Both the position numbers and the translations under genes were made by a program. Below the pieces are notes generated by a model. That model had not been told where the DNA came from and searched no databases. It saw only the letters and a list, made by a program, of their open reading frames with translations. This document shows, piece by piece, positions 43,236-52,149 of a DNA stretch of 64,000 nucleotides. This stretch comes from an uncultured Clostridia bacterium (GTDB taxonomy: Bacteria; Bacillota; Clostridia; Christensenellales; Borkfalkiaceae), in NCBI GenBank assembly GCA_947627575.1, contig CANQWN010000002.1, positions 1-64,000 on the forward strand, given 5' to 3'. Positions within the stretch are counted from its first letter, which is position 1. Every line of letters begins with the position of its first letter.

Positions 43236-45644
43236 ATGAAAGCACCTTTAAGTTGGCTGAAAGAATTTGTGGATATAGACGTTACCGCGGAACAATTGCA
43301 GGAAAAGCTGTTCGACTGCGGTTTTGAAGTTGAAGAACTTACGTATGTAGGAAAGGATATTTCCGGCGTTGTGGTAGGCGAAGTTATCTTTTGCGAGCCT
43401 GTGGAAGGCACGCACCTCTCCCTCTGCCGCGTGGATTGCGGGGATAAAGGAACTTTTCAGATTTGTTGCGGAGCGGACAACGTTAAAAAGGGTATAAAGG
43501 CGCCCTGCGCGCTTATAGGCGCAACCGTGTACGCCACCGCCAAAGACCACGTTACCGTGGAAGGGGTTATGACGATAAAGAAGGGCAAACTGCGCGGAAT
43601 AGAATCCGACGGTATGCTTTGCAGCGGCGCGGAATTGGGCGTGAACGGCGATATGTACGAGGGCGGCGATTACTGCGGATTGCTTATCCTGCCCGACAGT
43701 TGCAAAAACGGCGAGGACGTAAAGGATATACTTGGGTTGAACGATTATATCTTCGACATAGCCGTAACGGCGAACAGACCGGACTGCCAAAGCATTTTGG
43801 GCATAGCGAGGGAAATTGCGGCGGCGTTGGATAAGCCCGTAAAGCAACCCGATTTAAGCTATACGCAAAATGCGGGCGTATGCGCACCCGTGCATATACG
43901 CGACGAAGCCGGCGACTTATGCCCGAGATATATAGGGCACGCCGTGGGCAACGTTAAAATTGCGCCCTCCCCCGCCTGGATGAAGAGGCGGCTTGCGCTG
44001 TGCGGACTGCGTTCGATAAACAATATAGTGGATATAACAAACTATATCCTGCTTGAAATGGGGCAGCCTATGCACGCCTTCGATATGCGCACGTTGGGCG
44101 GCAGAACTATAATAATACGCCGCGCAAACGACGGGGAAAAGATAGTTACGCTGGACGAAAACGAATTTACTTTGAACGGGGAAAACCTTGTAATTTGCGA
44201 CGAAAGCAAGCCCGTTGCTCTGGCGGGCGTTATGGGCGGTTTGAACAGCGAAATAAAGGACGACACCGCGGAAGTGCTGTTTGAAGCGGCGAAATTTGCG
44301 CGCGACAACGTGAGAAAGACGGCGAGAGCTTTGGGGCAACATTCCGACAGCTCGGCAATATTTGAAAAAGGCGTTTACGAATACACCACCGAACGGGCTA
44401 TGAAAAGGGCGTTGAACCTGATAGAGAAATTGGGTTGCGGCACGGTAAGCGACGTGCACGCGGATATATGCCCCGCAGGCAAGCCCGCGGGACGGAAAAT
44501 GCAGTGCAGTATATCCAAAATAAATTCTCTTCTCGGGATAGAAGTGCCCGCGGACGAAATTACGGGTATACTTAAAAGGCTGAACTTCGGCGTAAACAGG
44601 CGGGGCGATTTGCTTGAACTTGACATACCTGAATACCGCGAGGACATAGACGGTTATCCCGATATTGCCGAAGAAGTTATAAGAATGTACGGCTACAAAC
44701 ACATATGCGGGACGTTCCTCCCCTCCGCCTCTATTACCAACGGCGGTTACAACGCCGCGCAAAAAGCCGAATTGAGACTTAAAGAAAAATTGGTTGCGGC
44801 GGGCATGTACGAAATTTCCACCTACTCCTTCTATTCCGAAAAAGATCTGGATATGTTGCGCCTGCCCGCGGATGCCGCGGAGAGAAAAGCCATAAAAATT
44901 TTAAACCCCATAGGCGAGGATCTTTCGCTTATGCGCACCACCCTTGCCCCCTCTATGCTTAACGTTATAACGCGCAACCAGAGGCGGGGAAATGCGGAAG
45001 GAAAACTTTTCGAGCTTGCGAAAATTTATATCGCCGAAGAGTTGCCCATTAAAAATTTCCCCGAAGAAAAGCCCACGCTGTGCATGGGGATTTGGGGAAA
45101 TTACGACTTTTTCGATTTGAAGGGCTGCATAGAAAGGGTTGCAAAGGCGCTTAACGTGAAATTCGATTACGCCCCTTCGCAAAAGCCCTACCTGCACCCG
45201 GGGATAACCGCGGAAATAAGTTGCGAAGGCGAAATTATAGGCTATGCGGGACAGGTGGCGCCCACCGTCGCGGGCGAGCTTGCGCTGGAAAAACCCGCGT
45301 TTATAGCGGAACTTGACTACGCCGCTTTAAGCGCGCACGCAAAGCCCTTTAAATATAATCCCCTGCCGAAATTTGCCGTTGCGACGAGGGACCTTGCGTT
45401 GGTATGCGGCAAGGACATAACCTGCGCGCAAATTGAAAAGGAAATATACGGCGCGTGCAAATATGTTACGGACGTAAAACTGTTTGACGTTTACGCGGGC
45501 GAGCAGGTTGGCGAAGGCAAAAAGAGTATGGCTTTTACCGTAACCTTTACGCCTGCGGACGAGGCGATAGACGAACGCATTGACGGCTTTGTAAAGAAAA
45601 TACTTAATAACCTGAAATTTAAACTTGACGTGCAATTGAGATAA
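43236..45644 (+). CDS. pheT: Phenylalanyl-tRNA synthetase, beta subunit
   Basis: 802-residue editing and tRNA-binding subunit. Domains in order: N-terminal B1, an EMAP-like tRNA-binding domain (about 40-150, GVVVGEVIFCEPVEGTHLSLC), B3/B4 editing domain (about 200-400, including ALAGVMGG), B5 domain with EYREDIDGYPDIAEEVIRMYG, the inactive class II-like core, and the C-terminal FDX-ACB anticodon-binding domain (from about 705, FAVATRDLALV). Full-length. A 15-bp stem terminator follows. Confidence 0.97.
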   Translation: MKAPLSWLKEFVDIDVTAEQLQEKLFDCGFEVEELTYVGKDISGVVVGEVIFCEPVEGTHLSLCRVDCGDKGTFQICCGADNVKKGIKAPCALIGATVYATAKDHVTVEGVMTIKKGKLRGIESDGMLCSGAELGVNGDMYEGGDYCGLLILPDSCKNGEDVKDILGLNDYIFDIAVTANRPDCQSILGIAREIAAALDKPVKQPDLSYTQNAGVCAPVHIRDEAGDLCPRYIGHAVGNVKIAPSPAWMKRRLALCGLRSINNIVDITNYILLEMGQPMHAFDMRTLGGRTIIIRRANDGEKIVTLDENEFTLNGENLVICDESKPVALAGVMGGLNSEIKDDTAEVLFEAAKFARDNVRKTARALGQHSDSSAIFEKGVYEYTTERAMKRALNLIEKLGCGTVSDVHADICPAGKPAGRKMQCSISKINSLLGIEVPADEITGILKRLNFGVNRRGDLLELDIPEYREDIDGYPDIAEEVIRMYGYKHICGTFLPSASITNGGYNAAQKAELRLKEKLVAAGMYEISTYSFYSEKDLDMLRLPADAAERKAIKILNPIGEDLSLMRTTLAPSMLNVITRNQRRGNAEGKLFELAKIYIAEELPIKNFPEEKPTLCMGIWGNYDFFDLKGCIERVAKALNVKFDYAPSQKPYLHPGITAEISCEGEIIGYAGQVAPTVAGELALEKPAFIAELDYAALSAHAKPFKYNPLPKFAVATRDLALVCGKDITCAQIEKEIYGACKYVTDVKLFDVYAGEQVGEGKKSMAFTVTFTPADEAIDERIDGFVKKILNNLKFKLDVQLR

Positions 45645-45655
45645 TTTTATTTAAG

Positions 45656-45697
45656 GCGCGCCCGCCGAAGTGAACTTCGGCGGGCGCGCGTTTTTTT
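45656..45697 (+). terminator. pheST terminator
   Basis: 15-bp stem GCGCGCCCGCCGAAG / CTTCGGCGGGCGCGC, TGAA loop, then seven Ts. Confidence 0.95.
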
Positions 45698-45706
45698 ATA
45701 AATATT

Positions 45707-46360
45707 TCAGGACGGGACCAACGTTCCGTCGCCGTTCATTACCGAAGATTGCAGATATACGTCGGGGATTTTGCCCGTGATTACGCTTTCGCATATCAGC
45801 ACCTCTATCGTAGAGGCGAGATTTGTGCTTTTGGACGGCAATATTATGGAAATATCGGAAACTATTTCGAGATACAGCGAATGTAACGTCTGATTTATCC
45901 CCGCCTGCCTGAATTTGGAAACGAAACGACACTCTACATTGCTTATGGGGATTATCTTTATGTTTATGCGTTTGCCGAAACCGGCAAGCGCCTCTATCCC
46001 CGTAAGCGCGCCCATAGGCACCATTATGCCCTCCTGACTCATTTTTGTGAGATTTTCCTGCGAAAGGTATGCGGTGTCCCTCGCTATCCTGTTGATTTTG
46101 AGGGAATCCGTGGTTATGGACGTGACGTTGCCGTCCTCGTCGCGGTCGATGGATATCAGGTCTTCATAGCGCATCGCGTCGTTAAGCGTATAATATATGG
46201 CGTCGTTCACGGCAACCGTGGTTATAGAACGGATGGTGGCTTCGCTTATGGATATCAGCACGCGGGTGACGTTGCGCTGAAAATATACGGCAACGCCTAT
46301 AACCGTTAAAAAAAGCAGGACGATTATTATTTTAAACCGCCTGAATTTTTTATTTTTCAT
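45707..46360 (-). CDS. yunB: Sporulation protein YunB
   Basis: 217-residue protein with a single N-terminal membrane anchor (IIIVLLFLTVIGVAVYF, about 12-28) and an extracytoplasmic domain. The family pattern is clear: NDAIYYTL, SQENLTKMSQEGIMVPMGALTGIEALAGFG, and LYLEIVSDISIILP. In Bacillus subtilis YunB is a mother-cell, sigma-E-controlled protein needed for proper spore formation. Its presence marks this organism as spore-forming or recently so. No sigma-A promoter was sought successfully upstream; it faces pheT convergently. Confidence 0.88.
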   Translation of the reverse strand: MKNKKFRRFKIIIVLLFLTVIGVAVYFQRNVTRVLISISEATIRSITTVAVNDAIYYTLNDAMRYEDLISIDRDEDGNVTSITTDSLKINRIARDTAYLSQENLTKMSQEGIMVPMGALTGIEALAGFGKRINIKIIPISNVECRFVSKFRQAGINQTLHSLYLEIVSDISIILPSKSTNLASTIEVLICESVITGKIPDVYLQSSVMNGDGTLVPS

Positions 46361-46482
46361 ACCATATTTTATGAAGTTATCGATATGTTTTAGATTTAAA
46401 TATAAATATTTTTAAAATATGCGGACAAGAACCTATCGGCTACGGGCTTTTGCGCATTGCCGGATATCCCGCACCCGAAAAC

Positions 46483-46866
46483 CTAATTGCGCTTTGTGCG
46501 GGATTTGAAAATCAGCGACATAAGGAAAGCGAAAAACACCGCCGCCGTCACGCCCGCCGCCGCGGCTGTAAGCGAACCGGTTACGGCGTAGAAAAAGCCC
46601 TTTTCCGCGCCCTTCATCGCCCCGTTGGCAAGCAGATAGCCGAAGCCCGATATAGGCACGGTTGCTCCCGCGCCCGCAAAATCCACCAGCGGCTGATACA
46701 GCCCTATCGCCGTAAGCACAACCCCGGCAAGCATAAAATAGACAAGTATTTTGCCCGCAGTTAAATCGGTAAAATTAATTATTATCTGCGCTATCAGGCA
46801 TATACCGCCGCCCACGGCGAACGCCTTTAAGTAGGCAAACAAAATGGCAAGTATTTCCTGTTGCAT
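46483..46866 (-). CDS. spoVAE: Stage V sporulation protein AE
   Basis: 127-residue membrane protein with four predicted helices. The conserved centre GLYQPLVDFAGAGATVPISG and FGYLLANGAMKGAEKG identifies SpoVAE. Together with SpoVAC and SpoVAD it forms the channel that moves dipicolinic acid across the spore inner membrane during sporulation and germination. It starts 1 bp after the stop of the spoVAD fragment, as in intact spoVA operons. The operon's upstream part (spoVAC and the spoVAD 5' half) is missing here because a recombinase element adjoins. Expression in the unrearranged state is therefore doubtful. Confidence 0.88.
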   Translation of the reverse strand: MQQEILAILFAYLKAFAVGGGICLIAQIIINFTDLTAGKILVYFMLAGVVLTAIGLYQPLVDFAGAGATVPISGFGYLLANGAMKGAEKGFFYAVTGSLTAAAAGVTAAVFFAFLMSLIFKSRTKRN

Positions 46867-46867
46867 A

Positions 46868-47263
46868 TCAAATCTCCAACCTGACGGCGTGGCTTATGCA
46901 GGGTATTGATTCGCCCTGCCCCGAAGAGACCGTGGAAAGCAACGCGCCCGTCGCCGCAAACAGCACCCGCTTATAAAGCCCCGAAGTCATCTTCGTAAGT
47001 ACGTATGAATTAAGCACCGTGGCGGAACAGCCCGCGCCGCTTCCGCCCTGAAACTCGTCCTCTATTACCTTGTAAATCATCTCGCCGCAGTCAACGTGGT
47101 TTGCCGAAATATCAAGCCCCTTTTCCCAAAGCAAATCTTTTAAAATGCGGCTGCCCAACGCGCCCAAATCGCCCGTTAAAATCATATCGTAATCGTCGGG
47201 GCAAGTGCCCGTATCTTTAAAATGCTTCATTATGGTGTCCGCCGCCGCGGGGGAAAATGTCAA
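46868..47263 (-). pseudogene. spoVAD: spoVAD, 3' part only, cut by a recombinase element
   Basis: 131 codons matching the C-terminal part of SpoVAD (thiolase-like fold, normally about 335-340 residues). Alignment from memory to Bacillus SpoVAD places the first retained residues, SPAAADTIMKHF, at its APAAADTIKQHL, roughly residue 213. DYDMILTGDLGALGSRILKDLL, VDCGEMIY, GGSGAGCSA and ATGALLS follow and are intact to the normal end. Upstream of the match, the frame runs only through LTF and seven unrelated codons before a stop at 47287-47285. There is no ribosome site for the TTG at 47263. So the gene is split, not merely shortened by a start-site choice. It lies 1 bp before spoVAE and about 30 bp from the recombinase gene. 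Confidence 0.85.
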
Positions 47264-47292
47264 TATTACACCATAAGTTTTTTTTTAAATTT
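47264..47292. other. Probable attachment junction (att) of the element
   Basis: The 29 bp between the spoVAD match and the recombinase stop are A/T-rich, in contrast to the GC-rich spoVAD side, and contain ACTTATGGTGTAATATTG on the minus strand. The crossover should lie near TTTTCC (about 47254-47262). The other junction is not in the window, so the core cannot be defined. Confidence 0.5.
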
Positions 47293-48993
47293 TTATTTGG
47301 CTTCAATTGCTTGCGCATCTTTGCGGGCAGACGGAAACAAAATGCGGTTTTGTTCAACATATTCCATCGCGAGACGAAAGGCGTCCTGACACTTCAAGTG
47401 AATTTCAACGCCGCCGCCCTCGTGAATATAAATGACGTCGACAATTTCCAAAAGTACCTCCCTCGTCAGTTTTTCAAAGCTGTGATACTTTAAAAAAGTA
47501 TTCAAAAAATGGTTGCTATCCATTCCGCCGTCACATTCCGCCATCTGCTTTTGCAATTCCGCTATACTTTTCCGCGCCTTTGCAATGTTATTTTCATACC
47601 TCTCTTTCAGTGCGAGATACTGTGCCTTTGTAATCAAACCGTTTTTGAAATCGGGATATAAATCGAGTAAAATTCTATCGCAATCGACAATCTCGTTTTC
47701 TTTTACCTTGATTTGGTTTTGCAGTTTTGACGATTTTTTATCCGCAATGTCAGAAGATTTTATTTTTTCAATCAAACTTCGGAAATCTACGGCGAGACGT
47801 ATATATTGGTTAAGTGTGGTAAGCACCGTCTCTTCCAGCACGTCCGAGCGAATCATATGCTTCGTACACGCCTTGCTGTGCATCTTGCGATATGTCCCGC
47901 AGGAATAGTAATTATATGTTTTGTACGGTTGATAAACCGTTCTTTTTTGCATTGCCCGTCCGCAGTCGGGACAACGCAAAAGCCCCGCAAACAACGTTGG
48001 CTTCCCCGTATTGGGAGAGACGCGGGTGTCGCGGCTTAAAAGGTTTTGTACCTTCCCGAATTCCTCTTTGGAAACTATACCCTCGTGCGTACCCTCCACT
48101 ACTATCCATTTATTTTTGGGAACGCCCTGCGAGACGTGAACTTTATAACTTATAGTTTCATTCTTTTTTTGTACCATGTTGCCGATATACATCTCGTTGG
48201 TTAAAATTCGGCGGACGGAACTGTCGCACCAAAGAACCGAATTGTAAGACGAGGAAGTATGGCGATATTTAAGCCCTTTTTCTCTTTTATAGGCGGCGGG
48301 ACAGAGTATTTCTTTCCCGTTCAAGTATCTGACTATCCCTATTATGCTTTCCCCGCTTAAAAATTTTTTATAGATAAGACGTACTACTTCGGCGGCTTCT
48401 TCGTCGATTATAAGCCTATGGCGATCGTTTTCGTCCTTTTTGTATCCGTATAGCGCAAACGAGCCGATAAACTGCCCTTGCTTGCGGCGTATATCAAGCG
48501 CGGTGCGCACTTTTGTTGATATGTCGCGGCAGTACTCGTCGTTTATAATATTTTTAAACGGCACGATTACGTTGTTTATCGATGTAGGGTTATCTATACT
48601 GTCAATGTTGTCGTTTACGGCGATGAACCTGACTTTGAACATCGGGAACACCACTTCGAGGTACTTGCCCGCTTCCACATAATTTCTGCCGAAACGCGAA
48701 AGGTCCTTTACCACCACGCAATTTATGCGTTTTTGGCGTATATCGTCGAGCATACGGCAAAAATCCGGGCGGTCGAAATCGGTGCCGCTCCAACCGTCGT
48801 CGACATAAAAATCGGTTATTTCTATATCGGACCGGGTGGAAATGAAGTCCTGAAGAATTGACTTTTGAGAGCTTATACTCTCGCTTTCGAGCTTGTCGCC
48901 GTCCTCTCGCGAAAGGCGGACATAAAGCCCCGCATTCCACAACGTGGAGTTTTGCGAGGCTTCGGCTGTTTGATATTTGCTTGTACGCGCCAT
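47293..48993 (-). CDS. Large serine recombinase
   Basis: 566-residue site-specific recombinase. The N-terminal resolvase domain (about 20-165) shows YVRLSREDG with catalytic Ser28, DDGWSGTDFDRPDFCRML, VKDLSRFGRNYVEAG and IAVNDNIDS. The recombinase domain spans about 185-290 (FALYGYKKDE, LTNEMYIGNMVQ). A zinc ribbon (LRCPDCGRAMQK...CGTYRKMHSKAC) and a coiled-coil arm (about 400-490) follow. Such enzymes integrate and excise clostridial transposons, prophages and sporulation-gene elements. The ATG has AGAGGTGA upstream; that site can pair with ATCACC just before it. The gene has its own sigma-A promoter. Its 3' end abuts the truncated spoVAD, as expected for an enzyme encoded next to its att site. 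Confidence 0.95.
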   Translation of the reverse strand: MARTSKYQTAEASQNSTLWNAGLYVRLSREDGDKLESESISSQKSILQDFISTRSDIEITDFYVDDGWSGTDFDRPDFCRMLDDIRQKRINCVVVKDLSRFGRNYVEAGKYLEVVFPMFKVRFIAVNDNIDSIDNPTSINNVIVPFKNIINDEYCRDISTKVRTALDIRRKQGQFIGSFALYGYKKDENDRHRLIIDEEAAEVVRLIYKKFLSGESIIGIVRYLNGKEILCPAAYKREKGLKYRHTSSSYNSVLWCDSSVRRILTNEMYIGNMVQKKNETISYKVHVSQGVPKNKWIVVEGTHEGIVSKEEFGKVQNLLSRDTRVSPNTGKPTLFAGLLRCPDCGRAMQKRTVYQPYKTYNYYSCGTYRKMHSKACTKHMIRSDVLEETVLTTLNQYIRLAVDFRSLIEKIKSSDIADKKSSKLQNQIKVKENEIVDCDRILLDLYPDFKNGLITKAQYLALKERYENNIAKARKSIAELQKQMAECDGGMDSNHFLNTFLKYHSFEKLTREVLLEIVDVIYIHEGGGVEIHLKCQDAFRLAMEYVEQNRILFPSARKDAQAIEAK

Positions 48994-49039
48994 AAAATCA
49001 CCTCTTGGGGGGGTGATCGCTATGCTTAACGTATTTATT

Positions 49040-49068
49040 ATTTTACACTTTCACCCTCTTAAAATCAA
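49040..49068 (-). promoter_or_regulatory. Recombinase promoter
   Basis: TTGATT (49068-49063), 17 bp, TAAAAT (49045-49040). It resembles sigma-A, not the sporulation sigma-E or sigma-K consensus. Confidence 0.65.
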
Positions 49069-49084
49069 GCACATGCCCTATAAT

Positions 49085-49333
49085 TTATCCGACTTTGCCA
49101 TTAGCAATTTTTGCCAATTTTTCCTCTATGCCTATATGCGCATAATTTTTTGCAAAAACAACTTTTACGGGCGTATCGCCCACCTTAAATAAATACGGAC
49201 TGCCCGCCTGTTCTATAAACGTCAGTATGCGTTGGAATACGGGGTTGCCTTCGTCGATTTTGATATTGGAAATATCCTTGAGTGCGGTTATGTCCGCGCC
49301 TTTAAGATTTTTTGATTGCATATTTGTAAACAT
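49085..49333 (-). CDS. Small accessory protein typical of clostridial recombinase elements
   Basis: 82-residue soluble protein. The pattern ADITALKDISNIKIDEGNPVFQRILTFIEQAGSPYLFKVGD and the ending IGIEEKLAKIANG resemble small proteins encoded beside serine recombinases in clostridial mobile elements (a pattern with LVDI, SLP, RI.SFI.QI.NPYCFK). Cysteines typical of those relatives are absent here, so the match is tentative. The start may be this ATG or the one at 49321; neither has a close ribosome site. It lies directly upstream of the recombinase promoter. Confidence 0.55.
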   Translation of the reverse strand: MFTNMQSKNLKGADITALKDISNIKIDEGNPVFQRILTFIEQAGSPYLFKVGDTPVKVVFAKNYAHIGIEEKLAKIANGKVG

Positions 49334-49664
49334 ATAGCCGATAATGATTACTTTGATTATTTCCTTAAATCTCCTAATTATTCAAAAATTTAAGTATTGT
49401 TACGGCTTTACAAAGTACTGTAAATATTTCATAATCCGGTTTCCGTTATTACTTTATTTAAAAAACATAAAAATCTGCAATTAGAGTTGTAAATATAGCA
49501 TGATTTACCATTCAGCGCAAAATTTATAAATCTTTTACTATGTCATTTTTACTTGATGGTAAATCCGTATTACTTTGCGGATTTTTAGATGCACATTATA
49601 CAAGTTGAACTTATAATCGGGTAACAAAAAAGCGCGACTTACGTCACGCTTTTTAATTTTTGAT
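49334..49664. other. A/T-rich gap between the element genes and the glycan locus
   Basis: No gene is seen. It contains a 10-bp inverted repeat GATTTACCAT/ATGGTAAATC (49502-49511 and 49556-49565) and, at its right end, a terminator for the glycan operon. It could hold an element boundary, but no spoVAD-like sequence is present. Confidence 0.5.
49627..49654 (-). terminator. Terminator of the glycan operon
   Basis: Stem AAAAAGCG / CGCTTTTT with an inner GAC/GTC pair, followed on the minus strand by TTTTTTGTTAC, 11 bp beyond the GNAT gene's stop. Confidence 0.8.
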
Positions 49665-50231
49665 TTAACGGTATTCCCCAAATTCGATATCATTAATATA
49701 TTTATTATTATTTAACAATTTTTCCCTATCTATTTCTATTAAAAATTCTTCTCCGCCAACTTCTGAAAATTGTCGCCCTGTTATAATAAACCCGACTTTC
49801 ATATAAATGTTATATGCGGCAATATTATCTTGGTGCACACACGCAGTTATTTTTTTTAAATTCAATTTTTGGAAACCAAAAGCAACAGAAATTGCCGTAG
49901 CTAATTTGCCGATTCCTCTTCCGTGAGCTTGGTCATCACCTATTTGAATCCTTCCGAATTCCGCTTGACAGTTGAATATATTATATATAGAAACACTACC
50001 AACCAAACGTTTTAAATTTTCCGTTTCTTCAATGGCAAAAATTATATCATTGTTATTATTAAGATAATTTTTAAACCATTTCTCCTGCATATCCGGATCA
50101 ATAAATCCGATTGGACGCAAAAAACGCGTTTGGTAAGTATTATTTCGCCAAATTCTTAATTGTTCAATATCCTCATGCTTCAAAGGTCTTAAAAGCACAT
50201 TTTGATATTTTGCATAAAAATTATGAAGCAT
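49665..50231 (-). CDS. GNAT-family N-acetyltransferase
   Basis: 188-residue acetyltransferase of the RimJ/RimL-like group. The acetyl-CoA site is seen as QAHGRGIGKLATAISVAFGF (QxxGxG/A), with the preceding strand GRIQIGD and the downstream VHQDNIAAYNIYMKVGF. In surface-glycan loci such enzymes often acetylate 4- or 3-amino-6-deoxy sugars made by DegT aminotransferases (PseH, for instance), which fits the two aminotransferases here. The exact sugar is unknown. Last gene of the glycan operon; a terminator follows. Confidence 0.8.
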   Translation of the reverse strand: MLHNFYAKYQNVLLRPLKHEDIEQLRIWRNNTYQTRFLRPIGFIDPDMQEKWFKNYLNNNNDIIFAIEETENLKRLVGSVSIYNIFNCQAEFGRIQIGDDQAHGRGIGKLATAISVAFGFQKLNLKKITACVHQDNIAAYNIYMKVGFIITGRQFSEVGGEEFLIEIDREKLLNNNKYINDIEFGEYR

Positions 50232-50267
50232 ATCCTCACCGACTGCGATCCGTGAATATTTTTTCTT

Positions 50268-50954
50268 CTACTTCAAAACCGCGAAGACGGTTTTGAACAT
50301 TGTGTCGATATCGCGCCAAAAACCTTGCTTTTTTAAGGCTTGCAAATTATACTCCATCTTTTTTGGGAGCACCTCGTTCACATACGTTTCGTCGGCATTC
50401 TCCGAATTTTCAAGCAACTTATCTTCGTCCTTAAACTTGATACTTGCCACGCTTGTAACGCCGGCAGGTAATAAAAGCGTTGCTTTCATTTCATCGGTAT
50501 ATCGTTCGACATATTTCGGAACTTCCGGACGCGTACCGACAAAACTCATTTTCCCGCAAAAAACATCGATAAGCTGCGACACCTCGTCAAGTCTGCACTT
50601 TCTTATAAATTTACCTACCCGCGTTATTCTCGCGTCGCCCTTGGAGGTTACTTGCGCGCCTATCGCCTCGGCGTTCGCCACCATTGTTCTGAACTTGTGA
50701 ATGCGGAATACCTTTCCGTATTGAGTTATCCTTTCCTGCCGGAAAAACACCGGTCCGCGCGAATCTGCCTTTATTGCTATCGCCAACACGAGAAATACGG
50801 GAGAAAGCAATATCAGCATAACAGCCGACACGAAGATATCGAATATCCGTTTCCAGAAAAGCGAGAAATTTTTTTTGCGCAAACTTTTCCAATAAGGATA
50901 TACGGCTTCGGTTTGCATATCTTCGGGAAGTTTGGTCCACTTTTTAATCAGCAT
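50268..50954 (-). CDS. Priming sugar-phosphate transferase (bacterial sugar transferase family)
   Basis: 228-residue membrane enzyme that starts polymer assembly by moving a sugar phosphate from a nucleotide sugar to undecaprenyl phosphate. An N-terminal membrane hairpin (IFDIFVSAVMLILLSPVFLVLAIAI) is followed by the family motifs FFRQERITQYGKVFRIHKFRTM, RCRLDEVSQLIDVFCG (DExP-like region) and SFVGTRPEVPKYVE. It is the short PglC-like form without the extra N-terminal helices of WbaP. The sugar is probably the amino sugar made by neighbouring genes. It overlaps the end of the aminotransferase gene by 11 nt. Confidence 0.92.
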   Translation of the reverse strand: MLIKKWTKLPEDMQTEAVYPYWKSLRKKNFSLFWKRIFDIFVSAVMLILLSPVFLVLAIAIKADSRGPVFFRQERITQYGKVFRIHKFRTMVANAEAIGAQVTSKGDARITRVGKFIRKCRLDEVSQLIDVFCGKMSFVGTRPEVPKYVERYTDEMKATLLLPAGVTSVASIKFKDEDKLLENSENADETYVNEVLPKKMEYNLQALKKQGFWRDIDTMFKTVFAVLK

Positions 50955-52149
50955 ACTTTGAAATAATCTCGCGGAAGTTTTCTATAATGTACTCCACCTC
51001 TTCGTCCGTAAGGCATGTGTGAAGTGGTAAAGTAATTTCGTTTGCAAAGTTTGCATAAGCGTTGGGATAATTTTTTATGTCAAACCCGAGATTTTTATAT
51101 GCGGTGTGCATAGGCAAAGGTTTGTAATGAACGTTGCAGGCAATACCTCTTTCCGCCATAAGCGTTATTATTTCGTTGCGCTGTTCGGGCGTAATGTTTG
51201 GTATACGGGTGATATACAAGTGTCCCGAAGAAATATGTTCCGACGTATAATGGGGAAGCGTTTTAACCCCCAGTGGCTTGAATGCATTGTCATATCTCTC
51301 TATAATCTCACGGCGGCGTTTAAGCATTTCCGGATAACGTTGAAACTGCGCAAGCCCCATAGCCGCCGCAACGTCAGTCATGTTGCACTTATACCACGTG
51401 CCTACAATGTCATACTCCCACGAACCGAGCTGTGTTTTTGCCAACGCATCCTTTGACTGCCCGTGCAGTGAATACAGCTGGACGGTATGATATATTTCCT
51501 CATCGTCAATTCCTTCTATGTGTTTCCACGTAAGCGCACCGCCCTCTGCGGTGGTAAAATTTTTGACGGCGTGGAAAGAAAACGCCGAAAAATCGGCGAT
51601 ACTGCCGGCTTTTTTGCCTTTCCACTCCGCGCCGAATGCGTGCGCGGTATCGGCAAGTACGGCAACCCTGCCAATTGCTTTTTGTATTTTGGTTTTGGGT
51701 GTAAACATACCCTTATCAGCTTCTACAATCTTGAAAATGAGGTCATAATCGCATGGAATGCCCGCAAGGTCAACGGGGATTATTGCTTTTGTGCGTGGCG
51801 TTATGGCTTTTTCAAGCGCAGTATAATCCATTTCGAGACTGTCTTTTTGAGTATCAATAAGCACTAACTTTGCGCCTACGTGGCATACTACGGAAGCCGA
51901 AGCGGTGTAAGTATATGCGGAAGTTATAACTTCGTCTCCCTCGCCAATACCCAAAACGCGCAACGCCATCTCGGCGCATGCCGTTTGTGAATTGAGACAC
52001 ACGGCTTTATTTACGCCACAAAATTCGGCAATTTTCTTTTCAAGTTGTTTTGTACGCGGTCCTGTAGTTATCCAGCCCGATTTCAACGCTTCGGTCACTT
52101 CTTTAATTTCAAGATCCGATATATCGGGAGGGGAAAATTTTATGTTCAT
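50944..52149 (-). CDS. DegT/DnrJ/EryC1/StrS aminotransferase
   Basis: 401-residue PLP-dependent sugar aminotransferase. The PLP lysine is in FSFHAVKNFTTAEGGALTW (near residue 195), with SAYTYTASASVVCHVGAKLVLID and LADTAHAFGAEW as cofactor-binding parts. The NIKFSPPDISDLEI opening and VCLNSQTACAEMAL resemble PglE/PseC-like enzymes that aminate a 4-keto-6-deoxy sugar. The product should then be acetylated by the GNAT protein two genes on. Its start lies 127 bp after ppd, the only sizeable gap inside the operon. Confidence 0.88.
   Translation of the reverse strand: MNIKFSPPDISDLEIKEVTEALKSGWITTGPRTKQLEKKIAEFCGVNKAVCLNSQTACAEMALRVLGIGEGDEVITSAYTYTASASVVCHVGAKLVLIDTQKDSLEMDYTALEKAITPRTKAIIPVDLAGIPCDYDLIFKIVEADKGMFTPKTKIQKAIGRVAVLADTAHAFGAEWKGKKAGSIADFSAFSFHAVKNFTTAEGGALTWKHIEGIDDEEIYHTVQLYSLHGQSKDALAKTQLGSWEYDIVGTWYKCNMTDVAAAMGLAQFQRYPEMLKRRREIIERYDNAFKPLGVKTLPHYTSEHISSGHLYITRIPNITPEQRNEIITLMAERGIACNVHYKPLPMHTAYKNLGFDIKNYPNAYANFANEITLPLHTCLTDEEVEYIIENFREIISKYAD

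Larger units (their letters stand above)
47264..49333 (-). mobile_element. Serine-recombinase element inserted in spoVAD (left end; right end not found)
   Basis: The element begins at the spoVAD junction and includes the recombinase gene and a small accessory ORF. Its right end is undetermined: the missing spoVAD 5' part and spoVAC are not seen up to base 64000. Either the element is more than about 16 kb and includes the glycan locus, or the rest of spoVAD was lost. The end coordinate given covers only the clearly element-type genes. Confidence 0.6.

Noticed and set aside
49502..49565. 10-bp inverted repeat as the right att site of the recombinase element
   Set aside because: It shows no resemblance to the spoVAD junction at about 47254-47290, and no spoVAD sequence adjoins it.
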